A program made the translations under genes and the position numbers. A stretch of 24,379 nt of DNA from JAJNBA01 sp035696925 (GTDB lineage Bacteria; Actinomycetota; UBA4738; HRBIN12): positions 1 through 24,379 of the forward strand of contig DASSDW010000007.1 in the NCBI GenBank assembly GCA_035696925.1. Direction: 5' to 3'. Positions within the stretch are counted from its first letter, which is position 1; each line of letters starts with the position of its first letter. Of this stretch, positions 1-7,828 are shown piece by piece. Under the pieces are notes generated by a model. That model ran no database searches. It was given only the letters and a program-made list of their open reading frames with translations, and was not told the origin of the DNA.

Positions 1-2
1 CG

Positions 3-128
3 ATCGGGGAGTTCCCGAACATGGGCGGCTCCGTCGAGCAGCTGATGGTGTACTCCGCGATCTGGCTGGTGGCCACCGTGGCGATCTTCATGCCGCTGTC
101 GATCCGGCTGTACTCCAAGCTGACCTAG
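3..128 (+). CDS. ABC-2 type transporter permease, C-terminal end (partial)
   Basis: Only the last 41 codons and the TAG stop are inside the window, so the start is missing. The visible peptide runs from IGEFPNMGGSVEQL through a hydrophobic helix (AIWLVATVAIFMPLSIRLY) to a short basic tail, YSKLT. This resembles the last transmembrane helix and tail of DrrB-like ABC-2 permeases of drug or polyketide exporters. A DHA2 drug exporter follows 57 nt later on the same strand, which fits an efflux locus. The family call rests on a short fragment and on context. Any integral membrane protein ending in one helix and a short tail could look similar. Confidence 0.5.
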   Translation: MGEFPNMGGSVEQLMVYSAIWLVATVAIFMPLSIRLYSKLT

Positions 129-170
129 GGAACAGGCCCGCTCTCCCGGGCGTTGCATCTCGCATCGACC

Positions 171-178
171 AGGAAGGA
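171..178 (+). promoter_or_regulatory. Ribosome binding site of the DHA2 exporter
   Basis: AGGAAGGA lies 7 nt before the ATG at 186. It decides this start over the in-frame TTG at 153, which lies upstream of the site. Confidence 0.7.
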
Positions 179-185
179 ACCGACC

Positions 186-1778
186 ATGCCGTTGCTGGGC
201 TTCAAGGGCGAGAACGCGAGGGAGAAGGTCATCGTCCTCCTGACGATGTGCTTCGCCCTCGCGATGGCGATGCTCGACAACACCGTCGTCAACATCGCCC
301 TCCCGACGATCACGAGCAAGCTCGATGCGACCGTCTCGGATCTCCAGTGGATCATCGACGGGTACGTCCTGGCGTTCGCGTCGCTCCTGCTCACGGGCGG
401 CATCCTCGGCGACCGCTACGGCCGCAAGAAGATGTTCCTCGCCGGGCTGGCGATCTTCACGCTCGCATCGCTCGGTTGTGGCCTGTCCGGGTCGGGCAGC
501 CAGCTGATCATGTTCCGTGCCCTCCAGGGCGTGGGCGCCGCACTGCTGATGCCGGGAACGCTCTCGATCCTCACGGTCACGTTCCCCCCGGAGGAGCGCT
601 CGCGAGCGATCGGCATCTGGGCGGGTGTAAGCGGTCTCGCACTCGCGCTCGGACCCACGCTCGGTGGCTACATCGTCGAGCACTCCGGGTGGGAGACCGT
701 GTTCTTCATCAACGTGCCGATCGGGGTGCTCGCGTTCGCGATCGCCTGGCGGACCGTGCGCGAGTCCGTCTCCGAGGAAACCCGGCATCTCGACCTGCCC
801 GGGCTGGCGCTCGGTACCGGAGGACTCTTCGCCCTCACGTTCGCGTTGATCGAAGCGAACCAGCGCGGTTGGGGCGACGGGCTGATCGTCGCGTCCCTTG
901 TCGCCGCGGGCGTGCTCCTGGTCGCGTTCCTCGTCTGGGAGCACCGCAGCCCGAAAGCGATGATGCCCCTCCCGTTCTTCCGGCTCCCGACGTTCAGCGC
1001 CGGTAACGCCGTGGCGTTCTCCGTCTCCCTGGGGATGTTCTCGATCTTCCTGTTCGTGACCCTGTACATGCAGGCGATCCGGGGCTACACGCCGTTCCAG
1101 ACCGGCCTCCGGTTCCTCCCGATGACGGTGATGATCATCGTGACGGCGCCCGTCGCGGGTCACCTGGCTCAACGGATCGGGCCGCGGATCCCGATGACCT
1201 ACGGTCTCACGGTGGCGTCGGCGGGCGTGCTCGGCCTCACGTTCATCCAACCGGACACCCCGTTCTGGATCCTCGGGATCCTGTTCGTGCTGATGGGCCA
1301 CGGGCTCGGGTCCACCATGGCGCCGATGACCGCCGCCGTGATGGGCGCGGTCGGGCCGCAGCGCGCGGGACTCGGCTCCGCGATGACCAACACCAGCCGC
1401 GAGGTCGGCGGCGTCCTGGGGATCGCGCTCCTCGGCACCGTGCTGTTCGACCGCCTCGGCTCCGTGCTCGTCCCCAAGCTCGGCGAGATCGGTCTGAGCC
1501 CGGGACAGGCGAGCGCGGTCGCGGAGAGCGCGTCACACGGCTTCGTTTCCCCCGCCGAGCTCGCCGGGCTGGGACTCACGCCCGAGCAGATCGGGGGGTT
1601 CGCCGCCGCGTTCCGTGACTCCTACATGAGCGGGTTCCACCTCGCCCTGTTGATCGCCGGGCTGGTCCTGCTGACCGCCGCGGTGGTGGCCAACCGGTTC
1701 ATCCCGGGACGGGCCCACGCGGACGAGATCCACGCGGAGGCCGCAGCCAGGGAAGCGATCACCGCCTCCGCGGAGTAA
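186..1778 (+). CDS. DHA2 (EmrB/QacA-type) MFS drug exporter
   Basis: A 530-residue integral membrane protein of the drug:H+ antiporter-2 type, which normally has 14 transmembrane helices and uses proton influx to expel lipophilic or cationic compounds. The DHA2 signature in helix 1 is visible (MLDNTVVNIALP, residues 29-40, with Asp31). Loop 2-3 carries motif A (GDRYGRKK, residues 75-82). A motif-C-like stretch, GVSGLALALGPTLGGYI, lies in the first half. The length is normal for the family. I chose the ATG at 186 because AGGAAGGA (171-178) is a good ribosome binding site 7 nt upstream; an in-frame TTG at 153 has none. The preceding gene looks like an ABC-2 permease, so both may belong to an export locus. 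The substrate cannot be told from sequence. Confidence 0.9.
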   Translation: MPLLGFKGENAREKVIVLLTMCFALAMAMLDNTVVNIALPTITSKLDATVSDLQWIIDGYVLAFASLLLTGGILGDRYGRKKMFLAGLAIFTLASLGCGLSGSGSQLIMFRALQGVGAALLMPGTLSILTVTFPPEERSRAIGIWAGVSGLALALGPTLGGYIVEHSGWETVFFINVPIGVLAFAIAWRTVRESVSEETRHLDLPGLALGTGGLFALTFALIEANQRGWGDGLIVASLVAAGVLLVAFLVWEHRSPKAMMPLPFFRLPTFSAGNAVAFSVSLGMFSIFLFVTLYMQAIRGYTPFQTGLRFLPMTVMIIVTAPVAGHLAQRIGPRIPMTYGLTVASAGVLGLTFIQPDTPFWILGILFVLMGHGLGSTMAPMTAAVMGAVGPQRAGLGSAMTNTSREVGGVLGIALLGTVLFDRLGSVLVPKLGEIGLSPGQASAVAESASHGFVSPAELAGLGLTPEQIGGFAAAFRDSYMSGFHLALLIAGLVLLTAAVVANRFIPGRAHADEIHAEAAAREAITASAE

Positions 1779-1788
1779 CGGAACCGCC

Positions 1789-1794
1789 TACCAT
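1789..1794 (+). promoter_or_regulatory. -10 box of a probable leaderless promoter (TACCAT)
   Basis: TACCAT ends exactly 7 nt before the GTG at 1802. The usual distance from a -10 box to the transcription start would make the G of the start codon the first base of the mRNA. No Shine-Dalgarno sequence or convincing -35 is seen in the 23-nt gap after the exporter gene. Confidence 0.5.
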
Positions 1795-1801
1795 CCGACG
1801 C

Positions 1802-2881
1802 GTGCTGGCGCTGCGGATCCTCGTGGTCATCGCCGGCGTCGCGACCGTTGCCGCGGCGATCGGCTCGGCCGTGAAGACCGTGGTGCTCCCGCGAGCCTCC
1901 GCATCGAGGATCACGCGCTCCGTCTTCGTGCTCCTCCGCGGATTGTTCCGCGTCATCGCGCGGCCGTCGATGCGGTTCGAGCGGAGGGACAGGATCCTGG
2001 GGGCCTATGCGCCCCTCGGGCTGATCGCGACGCTCGCCACGTGGCTCGCGCTCGTCCTCGCCGGCTTCACCTTGATCTTCTGGGGGATCGACCACGAGGG
2101 GTGGCGGGCTTCGTTCGACCTCTCCGGATCGTCCCTGTTCACCCTGGGGTTCACGCGCCCGGAAGGACTGGGGAGCACGGCGCTGATCTTCGCGGAGGCC
2201 GCGATCGGCCTGTTCCTGCTCGCGCTGCTGGTCACGTATCTCCCGAGCATCGACGCGGCCTTCTCACGGCGAGAGGTCGGGATCACGGCGCTCGAGGTCC
2301 GTGCCGGCTCGCCGCCGTCGGCCCGCGAGATGATCTGGCGGTACTGGCAACTCGGGAGGCTCCCGGAGATCCACGAGGTCTGGGCGGAGTGGGAGCGATG
2401 GTTCGTCGACGTGGAGGCATCCCACACCTCGCATCCCACCCTGGCGTTCTTCCGGTCGTCGCATCCGGACCACTCGTGGATCACGGCTGCCGGCGCGGTG
2501 CTCGACGGGGCGGCGCTCACGCTGTCCTCCGTCGACGTTCCCCGTGACGTCAAGGCCGAGTTCTGCATCCGATCCGGGTATCTGTGCCTCCGCGCGATCG
2601 CGGACTACTTCCAGATCGTCCACGATCCGAACCCGCGCCCGGATGACCCGATCTCGATCGGCCGCGACGAGTGGAACGACGTGATCGCGGAACTGGACGA
2701 GGCGGGCGTTCCGTTGAAACCCGACCGAGACAAGGCGTGGCGCGACTTCGCCGGCTGGCGGGTGAACTACGACCGGGTGCTGATCTCCCTCGCGGCCCTC
2801 ACGGAGGCGCCGATGGCGCTGTGGTCCTCCGACCGGGGCATGGTACCGATGCGCCCGCCCGTCTTCGGACGGATCCGCTAG
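1802..2881 (+). CDS. Membrane protein with potassium-channel-like pore segment
   Basis: A 359-residue protein starting at GTG. Hydrophobic segments lie at about residues 3-25, 72-97 and 125-148. Between the last two is a short re-entrant-like stretch, GSSLFTLGFTRP (109-120), followed by a helix and then a soluble domain of about 200 residues rich in Trp, Arg and acidic residues. The order helix, pore loop with a TLGF motif, helix matches two-TM ion-channel modules (Ion_trans_2 type). However, the canonical TVGYG filter is degenerate, so conduction or potassium selectivity is not assured. The cytoplasmic domain is not one I recognise. A -10 box placed for leaderless transcription precedes the gene. 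Its stop overlaps the stop of the convergent MFS gene within one CTAG. The reading frame is well supported; the function is an inference from the pore motif. Confidence 0.75.
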   Translation: MLALRILVVIAGVATVAAAIGSAVKTVVLPRASASRITRSVFVLLRGLFRVIARPSMRFERRDRILGAYAPLGLIATLATWLALVLAGFTLIFWGIDHEGWRASFDLSGSSLFTLGFTRPEGLGSTALIFAEAAIGLFLLALLVTYLPSIDAAFSRREVGITALEVRAGSPPSAREMIWRYWQLGRLPEIHEVWAEWERWFVDVEASHTSHPTLAFFRSSHPDHSWITAAGAVLDGAALTLSSVDVPRDVKAEFCIRSGYLCLRAIADYFQIVHDPNPRPDDPISIGRDEWNDVIAELDEAGVPLKPDRDKAWRDFAGWRVNYDRVLISLAALTEAPMALWSSDRGMVPMRPPVFGRIR

Positions 2882-4221
2882 GCGGCGGGCGCCGCCGCGT
2901 CGTACCGACGGTACTTCGGCAGGGCGAGCGCCAGCAGGCCGGCGCCGAGGATGCAGGCGATCCCACCTGAGACGATCGAGAACCGCACGCCCGTCACGGA
3001 GGCCAACAATCCGGCTTCCGCGTTCCCGAGGGAGGGGCCAGTTCCGACCACGGCCAGGCCGACGCCTTCGAGCCGCCCGCGCATCTCGTCGGGCGTGACG
3101 GTCTTCAGGATCGCGTCGCGGTAGAGGCCGCTCACCATGTCGGAAGCGCTCGCGAGCATCAGGAAGACGATGGCGACCCAGAGCGTGGGCGAGAGTCCGA
3201 ACCCGATGATGCCGGCCCCCCAGCAGACGCATGCGACGATCGTCACGAGGCCCTGGCGCCGGACGTGCTTCGCCCTGCCGCTGAACAAGGCGACCACGAG
3301 AGACCCCACGGCTTCCGCTGCGTACAGGAGCCCGAGCGCCGCCGCGGATCTCCCGAGGACGTCGAGAACGAACGCGGGATAGAGGGCAACGGGGATGCCG
3401 AAGATCATCGCGATCAGGTCGATGGAGAAGGTGCCCTGGAGGACCTGCTTCGTGCGGATGAATCGCAGGCCTTCACGGATCGCCGACCACCCGACCGCGA
3501 GCCGTTCCGCGGTGGGCGGAGACGGTCGCATCCCGGCGAGTGCACCGATCACGGCAACGTAGCTCACGGCGTCGAGGACGTAGGCCCATCCCACCCCGAC
3601 CTGCGGACGATCCCCGAACGCGGCGATCAGCACGCCGGCCAACAGCGGTCCCGCGATCGCGGCGGTCTGGTAGTAGACGACCTCCAGGGCGAGCGCGGAC
3701 GTGTACAGGTCGGGCGTGAGCAGGCGTGCGGGCCACGCGCGGAACGCGGGCGAGTACAGCGAGTAGGCGGAAGCCCAGGCGAACGAGAACGCGAACAGGA
3801 TCCAGACATGCGGATCCGGGAGGAAGGCGTTCACCGCGAGGGCCACGGACAGGACCGCCGTCGCCGCCTGCGCGAGCATCAGGAACCGTCGACGTTCGAC
3901 CACGTCGGCGATCGCGCCCCCGACGATCGGCAGGAAGATCAGGGGCAGGACCTCGGTCAACCCCAGCAGCCCGACCATGGCGGTCGAGCCCGTGATCAGG
4001 TACACCTGCAACGGCACGGCCACGAACGTGATCTGCGATCCGAACTCCGAGATCGCCTGCCCGATGAACAGTCGACGGAAGTCGGCCGAGACCCTCAACG
4101 GCGTGAGGTCGATCGCGTGCCCACGGAGCCGACCGATCCAGCCGGGATGCCGTGCCTCCGGTGGCACCGGCGGCGGGAGCTCGTCGTCCTGATCCTCCGG
4201 GAGGTCCTGCTCGTCGCCCAC
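2878..4221 (-). CDS. MFS transporter (MFS_3 / EntS-like)
   Basis: A 447-residue, 12-helix major facilitator. The first 45 or so residues are a hydrophilic, acidic and proline-rich cytoplasmic tail (MGDEQDLPEDQDDELPPP). The core then begins with FRRLFIGQAISEFGSQITFVAV in helix 1. Loop 2-3 has a relaxed motif A (GGAIADVVERRR). Helix spacing and the FGSQIT signature match the MFS_3 group, which contains enterobactin-exporter-like proteins and many uncharacterised actinobacterial exporters. The start is GTG, 11 nt after the stop of the glycosylase gene, with no clear ribosome binding site, so it is probably the last gene of the run beginning at 6678. The substrate is unknown. Confidence 0.85.
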   Translation of the reverse strand: MGDEQDLPEDQDDELPPPVPPEARHPGWIGRLRGHAIDLTPLRVSADFRRLFIGQAISEFGSQITFVAVPLQVYLITGSTAMVGLLGLTEVLPLIFLPIVGGAIADVVERRRFLMLAQAATAVLSVALAVNAFLPDPHVWILFAFSFAWASAYSLYSPAFRAWPARLLTPDLYTSALALEVVYYQTAAIAGPLLAGVLIAAFGDRPQVGVGWAYVLDAVSYVAVIGALAGMRPSPPTAERLAVGWSAIREGLRFIRTKQVLQGTFSIDLIAMIFGIPVALYPAFVLDVLGRSAAALGLLYAAEAVGSLVVALFSGRAKHVRRQGLVTIVACVCWGAGIIGFGLSPTLWVAIVFLMLASASDMVSGLYRDAILKTVTPDEMRGRLEGVGLAVVGTGPSLGNAEAGLLASVTGVRFSIVSGGIACILGAGLLALALPKYRRYDAAAPAA

Positions 4222-4232
4222 GCGGCCGGACG

Positions 4233-5069
4233 CTACCGGATGAGGCGCGACAGACGCCGGTCGGCGAGAACCTTCCCGTCGGTCTGGCAGTCGGGGCAGT
4301 AGGTGACCTCGTGGGACTCGTAGGACACCCGGCGGAGGTCGGCGCCACAGCGGGGGCAGGGCTGCCCCCAGCGACCGTGGACGGTGAAGTGATCGCCGAG
4401 CTTGGTCGGAAGACCCCCGCTGCGGCGCCGCTCGACTTCGAGGGCGTCCGTCAAGATCTCGTGGAGCCCGGCGATGAGCCGCTCGCGTTCCTCCGCATCG
4501 AGCTTGCCGAGCACCGAGTACGGCGAGAGGCGCGCGTGGTGGAGCGCGTCGTCGGAGTACCCGCGGCCGACACCGGCCACCGTCCGTTGGTCACGCAGGA
4601 TCGTGTGGACCCGCCGGGCATCCGTGCTCTCCCGGAAGAGCGCCGCCGCCTCCTCCGAGAGGACCTCCGGGCCGAGCGCGGCGAGCGGTCCCTCGTCGCC
4701 TGCCGAGAGCGACCAGACGCCCGCCTTGCGCTCCTTCCCGAACTCTTTCACGAGGAGCGACGGCCGCTCCGCGAACCGCAACCGCGCCACGGAGCCCCGC
4801 GGCTTCGTGGACTTCGGCGGCGCCTCGACGTCGAGTCGCCCTCCTTGCGAGAGATGAACGAGCATCCGATCGCCCCCTTCGTAGGAGAGGATCAGGTACT
4901 TCCCCCGACGCCCCACGTCCTCGATGCGCAGCCCCACGAGCTCGGCGGGTCGCGGCGTGACGGTCTTCAGCGAGGAGAACTGGAGGAGGTCGAACCCCTC
5001 GAGCGTGGCACCGTCGACGACGCCGGCCACACGCTCGGCGAGCGCCTGGATCTCTGGCATCTCGGGCAT
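4233..5069 (-). CDS. Fpg/MutM-like DNA glycosylase with C-terminal zinc finger
   Basis: A 278-residue base-excision-repair glycosylase/AP lyase of the Fpg/Nei fold. Residues MPEMPEI set the start: Fpg enzymes use Pro2 as the Schiff-base nucleophile and Glu3 as the proton shuttle, and both are present only if translation begins at 5069. Lys57 in RRGKYL matches the catalytic Lys57 of E. coli Fpg. The helix-two-turn-helix region is about residues 160-180. A zinc finger is formed by Cys238, Cys241, Cys258 and Cys261, followed by the DNA-binding KVLADRRL. Three usual Fpg positions differ: the wedge Met is Gln75, the wedge Phe is Ala116, and the helix-two-turn-helix Asn is Arg169. It may therefore prefer a lesion other than 8-oxoguanine. 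The ATG lies 2 nt after the decarboxylase stop, so it is co-transcribed. Confidence 0.9.
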   Translation of the reverse strand: MPEMPEIQALAERVAGVVDGATLEGFDLLQFSSLKTVTPRPAELVGLRIEDVGRRGKYLILSYEGGDRMLVHLSQGGRLDVEAPPKSTKPRGSVARLRFAERPSLLVKEFGKERKAGVWSLSAGDEGPLAALGPEVLSEEAAALFRESTDARRVHTILRDQRTVAGVGRGYSDDALHHARLSPYSVLGKLDAEERERLIAGLHEILTDALEVERRRSGGLPTKLGDHFTVHGRWGQPCPRCGADLRRVSYESHEVTYCPDCQTDGKVLADRRLSRLIR

Positions 5070-5071
5070 GG

Positions 5072-6460
5072 CTAGCCGATCACGGCACCACGGATGATCT
5101 CGATCGCCTCGTCGATCCGGTCGCGATGCGTGCGATGGCTGACGATGCACGCCCTGATGATGTGGCGGCCTTCGATCGTGGTGCTCGACAGGTACACGCG
5201 TTTCGGGTCGTTGATGCGGGCGAGGAACGCCCGATTCTCGTCGTCGGTCGCCCCCGCGAGCCGGAACGGCACGACGGACAGCTGTGGAGCCCACGGCAGC
5301 TCGATCTCGGGGATCTCGGCGAGCGACGCGTACAGGTGCTCGGCGAGGTCGAGCTTCTCGTCCAGCGCCTGCCGGAACGCCCCCACGCCGTGCAGCACGA
5401 GCGGCAGCCAGACACGGAAGCCCCGATGGTCCCGCGACAGCTCGGGCGAGTACTCGTTCCAGTTCGGGAGCTCCGCCTCCGGTGCGCGGTCCTGGAGGTA
5501 TTCGGCCCCCACGTAATGGGCGTCGCGGAGCGCGGCGCCGTCGCGGACGACGAGGGAGCCGGTCCCGTACGGGAGGAACATCCCTTTGTGCGGGTCGAGG
5601 GTGATCGAATCGGCGCGTTCGATCCCGCGGAACCGCTCTCGCCCCCGGTCCGTGAGATGGAAGAATCCGCCGTACGCGGCATCGACGTGCATCCACAGAT
5701 CCTCCGCCTCGGCCACGTCGGCCACGGCGTCCATCGGATCGACCGCTCCGGTGTTCGTGGTGCCGGCGGCGGGGACGACGAGGAACGGCCGGTGCCCGGC
5801 GGACCGGTCCTCGGCCACCATCGACTTGAGCGCCTCGGCATCCATCCGAAGCTCCGCATCGACGGGGACGAGCCGCATCGCCCGTCGCGGCATCCCGGCG
5901 ATTGCGGCCGCCTTCGGCACGGATGCGTGCGCCTGCTCGCTCACGTAGTACGTGCCGTCGTCGAAGTCCTCGCCGAGCTTCACGTGGCGAGCGGTCACGA
6001 CCGCCGACAGGTTCGCGATCGACCCGCCGGTCGTCAGGATGCCGCGCGCCTCGTCCGGGTAGCCGAAGAGGTCGCAGAGCCACCGGATCACGTTCTGCTC
6101 GATCTGCACCAGCCCCGGCGCGACCTCCCAGAGGTTCGGGAAGCGGTTCACGGACATCGCGAGGAACTGCCCGAGCGCCGACGCGTACAGGCCCCCACCG
6201 GGGACGTACGGCAGATAGCCGGGCCCACAGGTCTCGTAGGCCCGCGCGGCCGCGTCGCGGAACTGGGCGAAGACCTCGTCGAACGACCCGCCCTCCTCGG
6301 GTGGCGGGCCCTTCAGCTTCAGGGCTGCCTCGAGCGCCCCGTCGACGTTCCGGGCGGGGGCGTCGGACAAGCCGTGGATGAAGTCGATCACGTAGTCGAC
6401 GGCCGCCCGGCCCATCGCCCGCATCTGCTCGGGCGACGGATCGAGGGGGTAGCCGGTCAC
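5072..6460 (-). CDS. PLP-dependent group II amino-acid decarboxylase
   Basis: A 462-residue fold-type I pyridoxal-phosphate enzyme of the aromatic/glutamate decarboxylase family (Pyridoxal_deC). Family landmarks are in order. TTGGSIANL (143-151) binds the cofactor phosphate. His178 in SEQAHAS stacks on the PLP ring. Asp260 in HVDAAYGG pairs with the pyridine nitrogen. Lys292 in DPHKGMF is the Schiff-base lysine. The length is normal. The product would be an amine and CO2. The substrate (Tyr, Trp, Dopa, Glu, diaminobutyrate, Arg or another) cannot be read from sequence. The GTG start overlaps the DUF2277 stop by 4 nt (GTGA), which suggests translational coupling. An agmatinase-family gene lies just upstream of the operon. 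Confidence 0.9.
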   Translation of the reverse strand: MTGYPLDPSPEQMRAMGRAAVDYVIDFIHGLSDAPARNVDGALEAALKLKGPPPEEGGSFDEVFAQFRDAAARAYETCGPGYLPYVPGGGLYASALGQFLAMSVNRFPNLWEVAPGLVQIEQNVIRWLCDLFGYPDEARGILTTGGSIANLSAVVTARHVKLGEDFDDGTYYVSEQAHASVPKAAAIAGMPRRAMRLVPVDAELRMDAEALKSMVAEDRSAGHRPFLVVPAAGTTNTGAVDPMDAVADVAEAEDLWMHVDAAYGGFFHLTDRGRERFRGIERADSITLDPHKGMFLPYGTGSLVVRDGAALRDAHYVGAEYLQDRAPEAELPNWNEYSPELSRDHRGFRVWLPLVLHGVGAFRQALDEKLDLAEHLYASLAEIPEIELPWAPQLSVVPFRLAGATDDENRAFLARINDPKRVYLSSTTIEGRHIIRACIVSHRTHRDRIDEAIEIIRGAVIG

Positions 6461-6678
6461 GCGGTGCTCCGCAGGGTGGCGTCGATCGTCTCGAGGAGCC
6501 GCCGGGACGAGTCCGTGACCTCGTCGACGGCCGCCTCGAACGCCTCGGCGTGTCGCGCCGTGGGCTTCCCGAACCCGCTCACCTTGCGAACGAACTGACG
6601 CGCCGCCTCCCGGATCTCCTCATCCGTGGCATACCCCTGTCCGTGTGGTTCCCGCAGTCGCTTGATGCTTCGGCACAT
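6457..6678 (-). CDS. DUF2277 family small protein
   Basis: A 73-residue soluble protein that I recognise as DUF2277 from its opening MCRSIKRLR, the central ATDEEIREAARQFVRKVSGF and the helical tail rich in Asp, Glu and Arg. No function is established for the family. Cys2 and the basic N terminus are typical. The ATG has no Shine-Dalgarno sequence, but TACCCT ends exactly 7 nt before it on the minus strand, so the mRNA probably begins at the A of the ATG. It is the first gene of the decarboxylase-glycosylase-MFS run, and its stop overlaps the decarboxylase start. Confidence 0.85.
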   Translation of the reverse strand: MCRSIKRLREPHGQGYATDEEIREAARQFVRKVSGFGKPTARHAEAFEAAVDEVTDSSRRLLETIDATLRSTA

Positions 6679-6685
6679 GGGCGGG

Positions 6686-6691
6686 AGGGTA
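6686..6691 (-). promoter_or_regulatory. -10 box of leaderless promoter for the DUF2277 operon (TACCCT)
   Basis: Read on the minus strand, TACCCT is followed by CCCGCCC and then the ATG. The 7-nt spacing places the transcription start on the start codon. It lies in the 28-nt gap after the ureohydrolase gene and could give the four-gene run its own promoter. Confidence 0.55.
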
Positions 6692-6706
6692 CCGCGCGAG
6701 GCGCGT

Positions 6707-7744
6707 TCAGCCCCGTCGGGCCGCGAGAGCGCTGATCGCCTCCATGACCACGTTGACAGCGAGCATCGCTGTGATCTCCGCGTGGTCGTACGGAGGGGAG
6801 ACCTCTACGACGTCCATCCCGGCGAGGTCCACGGCACCCGCGATCCGTCGGACCGCGCGGAGCAGCTCCCGCCCGAGCATCCCGCCGGACTCGGGCGTCC
6901 CGGTGCCGGGAGCCATCCCCGGGTCGACGACGTCGATGTCGACCGAGAGATGGATCCGGTCGGGGCCGTCCAGCGCCTGCGCGATCGCCTCGTCGATCAC
7001 GGCCTCGACGCCCCGCTCCTCCATCTCGACCTGCGTGTGCCAGCGCAGCCTCTGATCGCGCATCCACTCGAACGTCTCCCGATCCGGCCAGTAGCCGCGC
7101 AGCCCGACCTGGACGAAGTTCGGCCCGGCGATCCACCCCTCCTCGATCAGTCGCCGCATCGGCTGCCCGTGGCCGATCAGCGATCCCCATTGGTCCATCG
7201 CCGTGTCGGCGTGCGCGTCGAAATGCACGACCCCGACGCGCGCCGGGTCGTGCACCCGGGCGACCGCGGCGGCGGACGGATACGTGATCGAGTGGTCTCC
7301 GCCCAGGACGATCGGGATCGCACCGGCGCGGGCGACGCGACGGACCTTCTCGTGGATCACCCGGAGGCTGCGCTCGGGCCGCCCCGGGACGATCGGCGCG
7401 TCGCCCGCGTCCACCACCGTGAGGACGTCGAACGGGGATACCTCGGTCTGGAGCGACCATGCCCACGGGCTCCCCGCCGTCACGTGAGCGGTGCGGATCG
7501 CCATCGGTCCGAACCGCGCGCCCGGACGCGCGGAGGTCCCCTCGTCGTACGGAGCGCCGACGATCGCGATGTCCGCGCCGGCGTCCCTGATCGCTTCCTC
7601 GTCGAGGGCCCACGGGACCTTGTAGAAGGACCCGCGGGAATCCGAGTACTGCGGGAGGTCGTTCGTGCCGTACTCGTCGAACTCGGCGTCCTCGTTCGAG
7701 TAGAGGGTGCTCTCCGGGATCCGGAACGGTCGGTCCTCGGGCAT
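6707..7744 (-). CDS. speB: Agmatinase-family ureohydrolase
   Basis: A 345-residue binuclear-manganese ureohydrolase (arginase/agmatinase/formimidoglutamase fold). All metal-binding motifs are present: His151 in GGDHS, Asp176-His178-Asp180 in FDAHAD, and Asp269/Asp271 in SVDIDVVDP followed by GTGTPESGG. IGHGQPMRR (190-198) matches the substrate-side GHG motif. Agmatinase would convert agmatine to putrescine and urea. Relatives cleave guanidinobutyrate, guanidinopropionate, proclavaminate or guanidine, so the symbol denotes the family and not a proven substrate. The N terminus (about 45 residues before GADIAIVGAPYD) is longer than in E. coli SpeB. I chose the ATG at 7744 because a start at 7789 would lie inside the hairpin at 7777-7801, and because a weak -10-like CACACT ends 7 nt upstream. 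Confidence 0.88.
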   Translation of the reverse strand: MPEDRPFRIPESTLYSNEDAEFDEYGTNDLPQYSDSRGSFYKVPWALDEEAIRDAGADIAIVGAPYDEGTSARPGARFGPMAIRTAHVTAGSPWAWSLQTEVSPFDVLTVVDAGDAPIVPGRPERSLRVIHEKVRRVARAGAIPIVLGGDHSITYPSAAAVARVHDPARVGVVHFDAHADTAMDQWGSLIGHGQPMRRLIEEGWIAGPNFVQVGLRGYWPDRETFEWMRDQRLRWHTQVEMEERGVEAVIDEAIAQALDGPDRIHLSVDIDVVDPGMAPGTGTPESGGMLGRELLRAVRRIAGAVDLAGMDVVEVSPPYDHAEITAMLAVNVVMEAISALAARRG

Positions 7745-7776
7745 GGCGCGCAGTGTGCCACAGGCGAACGTGGAAC

Positions 7777-7801
7777 GGGCCGGGCGCATCGCGCCCGGCC
7801 C
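7777..7801 (-). terminator. GC-rich hairpin after the subtilisin gene
   Basis: A perfect 11-bp inverted repeat (GGGCCGGGCGC and its complement) encloses a 3-nt loop, 27 nt past the stop of the protease gene at 7829. No clear U-tract follows on either strand, which is common for intrinsic-type stems in high-GC actinobacteria. It would separate the protease transcript from the ureohydrolase gene. Confidence 0.5.
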
Positions 7802-7828
7802 ACCTCGAACTGCTCGCGCTTCCGGTGT

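Noticed and set aside
153..185. TTG start for the DHA2 exporter
   Set aside because: It has no ribosome site, while AGGAAGGA is well placed for the ATG at 186.
5070..6083. Upstream extension of the Fpg-like frame to 616 residues
   Set aside because: The extension is an Arg-rich shadow of the decarboxylase gene. Fpg enzymes need Pro2 exposed by initiator-Met removal, which fixes the start at 5069.
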